6,975 nucleotides of DNA from Candidatus Krumholzibacteriia bacterium (GTDB taxonomy: Bacteria > Krumholzibacteriota > Krumholzibacteriia > LZORAL124-64-63), in contig JADGEP010000207.1 of assembly GCA_016744275.1 (NCBI GenBank), positions 1 through 6,975 of the forward strand. Direction: 5' to 3'. Shown here piece by piece: positions 4,516-6,975 of the stretch. The translations under genes were made by a program, and so were the position numbers. The stretch's first letter is position 1. Each line of letters opens with the position of its first letter. The notes under the pieces were generated by a model. The model worked only from the letters and a program-made list of their open reading frames with translations. It did not search any database and was not told the origin of the DNA.

Positions 4516-6975
4516 ATGAACAGTCGCCCAGCCACGCTGACACGCGGAAATGCGGTCCCCTATGGGGTCGTATTTCCGCGCGTCTGGCAGTGGCTGGGCG
4601 TCGTTCTTATTTGCCTGACGGCAGCTGGTCCAGCTGCGGCCCAGCATCCGGCGGGCAGTGTGCTGAGCAATACCGCCACGGCAACCTATGGCGCTGGCAG
4701 CCAACAGGGCATCGCCACCAATAGCAACGTGCTGGATTTGACCGTGGTGCCGGTGGCCACTCTCAGCAACGTGGAGTATCTGCGATATCTCCCGGGCGTG
4801 CGTTCTTCCATCGCCGTGCCAGTGACGGTGACCGAATACAGTGTCAGCGGGGAAGCGGTGGGCCCTTTCCGCCCTCTGCTGGCCCCCATTCCCCTGGCCG
4901 GTGGACCCATCGACATCACCGCGCCGGTGCCCCTGAGTTCGGGCACGGTTTTTTTCCAGGGCGATCCCGTGTTCTTGCGCGTGGTCGATCCGGACCAGAA
5001 CCGCAACGCTCAGGTGCGGGATACGATTTTGCTTGAGTTGGTCAACGCCGCCCTCAATGACCGGGAGCTGTTGAAACTTTACGAGACCGGACCCGCGACC
5101 GGTGAATTCCTGGGTTTCATCCAGACCACCGGACCTGCCGGGGCCCAGGCCAAGGATGGCCAACTGAGTGTTTTTCAGGACCATTCGGTACTGGCCAGCT
5201 ACGTCGATGTTTTTGACGTCGCGGACCAGGCCGCAGCCACCGCATTCTTCGACCCTGTTGCCCGGGTATTTGACTCACGCACCGGTGAGCCCGTCAGCGG
5301 CTTCACGGTGCGGCTGGTGAACAATCTCACCGGCCAACCGGCCGTGGTCCTGGGCAGCGATGGGGCCAGTGTTTTTCCGGCAACAGTCACCACCGGCGAA
5401 CCGGTCGTTGATGCCGGCGGCGTCAGTTACGACTTCGGTCCGGGGGGATATCGTTTTCCCCATCTTCCGGACGGGCAGTACCGCTTGGAGCTCGACGCCC
5501 CCCCCGGCTACCGCGCGCCCACGCGTTTTACCGACGGTGTCCTGCAGCTTTTACCTGGCGCGCCTTTTTCTCTGGCCACCCCCGGCTCGCGCGGCGAACC
5601 GTTTTTTGCCTCCCTGGAACCGCTGTTGGTGGACATTCCGGTGGACAAAGTCGATACCGAACTCTTCGTGGCCAAGACAGCCGGCAAGTCCAGCGTCGCG
5701 GTGGGTGACTTTCTGCCCTACGAAATCCGCGTGGAAAACGCGACCGTGGATGACGCCAGTGACCTGACTGTCACCGACCAACTGCCCACTGGTTTCCGCT
5801 ACCAACCGGGATCCACTTTGGTCGATGGAAAACCCGTTGCTGATCCTTTCCTTGCCGCCGATGGGCGCACCCTCATTTTTCAGCACGCGGATTTGCCGCG
5901 GGGCACGAGCTTCACCATCCGGTATGTGCTCGGCGTGGTGCCCGGTGCGATCGTTGGCGAAGCGGTGAACCGGGCCACTGCCAGTTGGGCCCAAACGACA
6001 TCCAATGAAGCCACCGCCCTGGTCACCGTGAGGCGAGACCTGTTTGGCGACACCGCGACCGTGGTTGGGCAGGTATTGGGCTACGACTGTGCGGCCGATA
6101 CGTCGGGCCAACCGGCTGGTATTGGCCTGGCCGGGGTTCGGGTCTATCTCGAAAGCGGCGCCTTTGCGGTGACTGATGAACAGGGGCGCTATCACCTGGC
6201 CGGGATTACGCCGGGCGCTCATCTGGTCCAGATGGACCTGGAGAGTTTGCCAGAGCAGTACGTTCCCGGTGATTGCAGTGGTGACAGTCTCTTTGCTGAA
6301 CACCCTTGGTCACATCTGGTGGACCTGCAGGGCGGCACCATGTGGCGCAGTGATTTTCGCCTGCGGCGCGTGCCCCCTGCGAACGGGAACGTTGGCCTGG
6401 AGATGGACACGGTCCTGCTCGGCGACAAAATCACTGGCGAAGTTTTGCTCAGCGCCGAGACCGTGCCGGTGCGCAATCTGCGCCTGACCGTTGTCTTGCC
6501 CGAAGGCACATCCTACACGCCGGGCAGTTCTGCTTTTGGTGAACGCGAGTTGCCGGATCCGGAGGTTGCCGACGGCACCATCGTCTATCGCCTTGGTGAT
6601 TTGGAAGCCGGCCAAACAACCACCCTTCGTTTTGGCAGCCAGGTGAACCCGCCTCTGCAAAGGGCCGAACTGGAAGTCAAATGCCTCTTGGTGTGTGATA
6701 CGCCGACGAGCCGCAACGTTCGCAGTGATATCGTGCGCACCGCCATCAATCTGGTGCCCGAAGTCTTGCGCGAAGAACAACCTGAGGTGATTCTGCGGCC
6801 CCGGTTTGCCAGCCTGCAAGCAGACCTGAGCCCCCTGGACAGGGCCCAGATCGATACGCTGTTGAACGCCCTCAATGGACTTGAGATCGTGGCCATGAAG
6901 GTGATCGGGCACACCGACAGCCAGCGCATCCGGCCCGGATCACATCCGGTCTATACCGACAACCATGCTTTGTCC
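4516..6975 (+). CDS. Gene D: large multidomain DUF11/OmpA surface anchor protein, 3' end missing
   Basis: 820 codons are open to the window edge. The ATG at 4516, 13 nt after gene C, has only a weak G-rich site (GTGGTGG, 4502-4508). There is no other usable start before the signal peptide. Residues 1-42 are a long signal peptide with its hydrophobic core at 26-42. Domains in order: a free hairpin motif HPAGSVLSNTATATYG (44-59; N52, N71); a beta domain with FFQGDPVFLRVVDPDQN and ETGPATGEF (about 143-205); a carboxypeptidase-regulatory/SdrD_B-like domain ending APPGYRAPT (about 246-336); a complete DUF11 domain (382-505; K387, D421, N485); a second regulatory-like domain (514-590); a DUF11-like domain (626-740); and an OmpA-like domain from about 757 with IGHTDS (797-802) and TDNHALS at the edge. 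OmpA-like domains bind peptidoglycan, so the protein probably links surface modules to the cell wall. The missing part should contain the rest of the OmpA domain and perhaps more repeats. Confidence 0.88.
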   Translation, partial: MNSRPATLTRGNAVPYGVVFPRVWQWLGVVLICLTAAGPAAAQHPAGSVLSNTATATYGAGSQQGIATNSNVLDLTVVPVATLSNVEYLRYLPGVRSSIAVPVTVTEYSVSGEAVGPFRPLLAPIPLAGGPIDITAPVPLSSGTVFFQGDPVFLRVVDPDQNRNAQVRDTILLELVNAALNDRELLKLYETGPATGEFLGFIQTTGPAGAQAKDGQLSVFQDHSVLASYVDVFDVADQAAATAFFDPVARVFDSRTGEPVSGFTVRLVNNLTGQPAVVLGSDGASVFPATVTTGEPVVDAGGVSYDFGPGGYRFPHLPDGQYRLELDAPPGYRAPTRFTDGVLQLLPGAPFSLATPGSRGEPFFASLEPLLVDIPVDKVDTELFVAKTAGKSSVAVGDFLPYEIRVENATVDDASDLTVTDQLPTGFRYQPGSTLVDGKPVADPFLAADGRTLIFQHADLPRGTSFTIRYVLGVVPGAIVGEAVNRATASWAQTTSNEATALVTVRRDLFGDTATVVGQVLGYDCAADTSGQPAGIGLAGVRVYLESGAFAVTDEQGRYHLAGITPGAHLVQMDLESLPEQYVPGDCSGDSLFAEHPWSHLVDLQGGTMWRSDFRLRRVPPANGNVGLEMDTVLLGDKITGEVLLSAETVPVRNLRLTVVLPEGTSYTPGSSAFGERELPDPEVADGTIVYRLGDLEAGQTTTLRFGSQVNPPLQRAELEVKCLLVCDTPTSRNVRSDIVRTAINLVPEVLREEQPEVILRPRFASLQADLSPLDRAQIDTLLNALNGLEIVAMKVIGHTDSQRIRPGSHPVYTDNHALS
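4525..4612 (+). repeat. 76-bp imperfect inverted repeat with T-rich tail at the start of gene D
   Basis: The outer arms CGCCCAGCCAC (4525-4535) and GTGGCTGGGCG (4590-4600) are perfect complements. The middle arms CGCGGAAAT (4543-4551) and ATTTCCGCG (4572-4580) are too, as are CCCC (4557-4560) and GGGG (4564-4567) around a TAT loop. Short internal loops separate them. The stem is followed by TCGTTCTTATTT (4601-4612). It starts 6 nt after the start codon and encodes the n-region of the signal peptide. The form resembles an intrinsic terminator or attenuator, but it could also act on translation or RNA processing. Confidence 0.75.

Noticed and set aside
3420..4535. A 371-codon open frame on the minus strand across the whole of gene C
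   Set aside because: Its product has no signal peptide or recognisable domain and is rich in Arg, Gly, His and Val, as expected for an antisense shadow of a GC-rich gene. The plus-strand gene C has a perfect ribosome binding site, a signal peptide and clear paralogy to gene A.
4492..5184. A 230-codon minus-strand open frame over the start of gene D
   Set aside because: It overlaps the end of C and the signal peptide and first domains of D, both well supported on the plus strand. Shadow frame.
5551..6303. A 250-codon minus-strand open frame inside gene D
   Set aside because: It lies opposite clear DUF11 and regulatory-like domain sequence of gene D and has no ribosome binding site or recognised motif.

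Overview
The window comes from a GC-rich, Gram-negative (diderm) bacterium. Two things support this: every one of the six genes starts with a Sec-type signal peptide, and the last gene carries an OmpA-type peptidoglycan-binding domain. No rRNA, tRNA, phage, IS or CRISPR sequence is visible. The phylum cannot be fixed from the sequence. DUF11/OmpA surface proteins, head-GIN proteins and Asp-box (BNR) propeller proteins occur together in several environmental Gram-negative lineages.

Layout. Positions 1-712 (minus strand) hold the 5' part of a secreted Asp-box beta-propeller protein that runs off the left edge. A 223-bp divergent spacer separates it from a plus-strand secreted head-GIN (DUF2807) beta-helix protein at 936-1610, which is followed by a perfect 11-bp stem-loop. 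A leader of about 220 nt then precedes a tight plus-strand operon of four genes, called A to D here: A 1888-2883, B 2901-3410, C 3438-4502, D 4516 to beyond the right edge. The gaps are 17, 27 and 13 nt. A, B and C are small secreted proteins built on DUF11-type (conserved repeat domain, TIGR01451-like) immunoglobulin-like modules; A and C are paralogues. D is a large multidomain protein: N-terminal motif, an FFxGDxVF-type beta domain, two carboxypeptidase-regulatory/SdrD_B-like domains, two DUF11-like domains and an OmpA-like domain cut by the window edge.

How the operon may work (inference). In an ordinary DUF11 domain, as inside D at about 382-505, the last beta-hairpin reads N-x-A-x-A-x-W ... 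S-N ... V. A, B and C all stop just before that hairpin. The mature N-termini of A, C and D begin with a free-standing copy of it (AGTLINSQAVVNY, SGTTVDNSASVDF, AGSVLSNTATATY), with a constant 19-residue spacing to a second S-N motif. This suggests head-to-tail assembly by donor-strand complementation: A and C as donor-plus-acceptor subunits, B as an acceptor-only end piece, and D as the donor-bearing base held to the cell wall by its OmpA domain. A conserved Lys/Asp pair in A and C and an Asn in each donor strand are placed where an intermolecular isopeptide bond could form. B lacks both the Lys and the Asp.

Expression. A, B and C have strong Shine-Dalgarno sequences. D has a weak one, and its first codons lie in a 76-bp imperfect inverted repeat followed by a T-rich stretch, which could attenuate transcription or translation so that the anchor is made in smaller amounts than the subunits.
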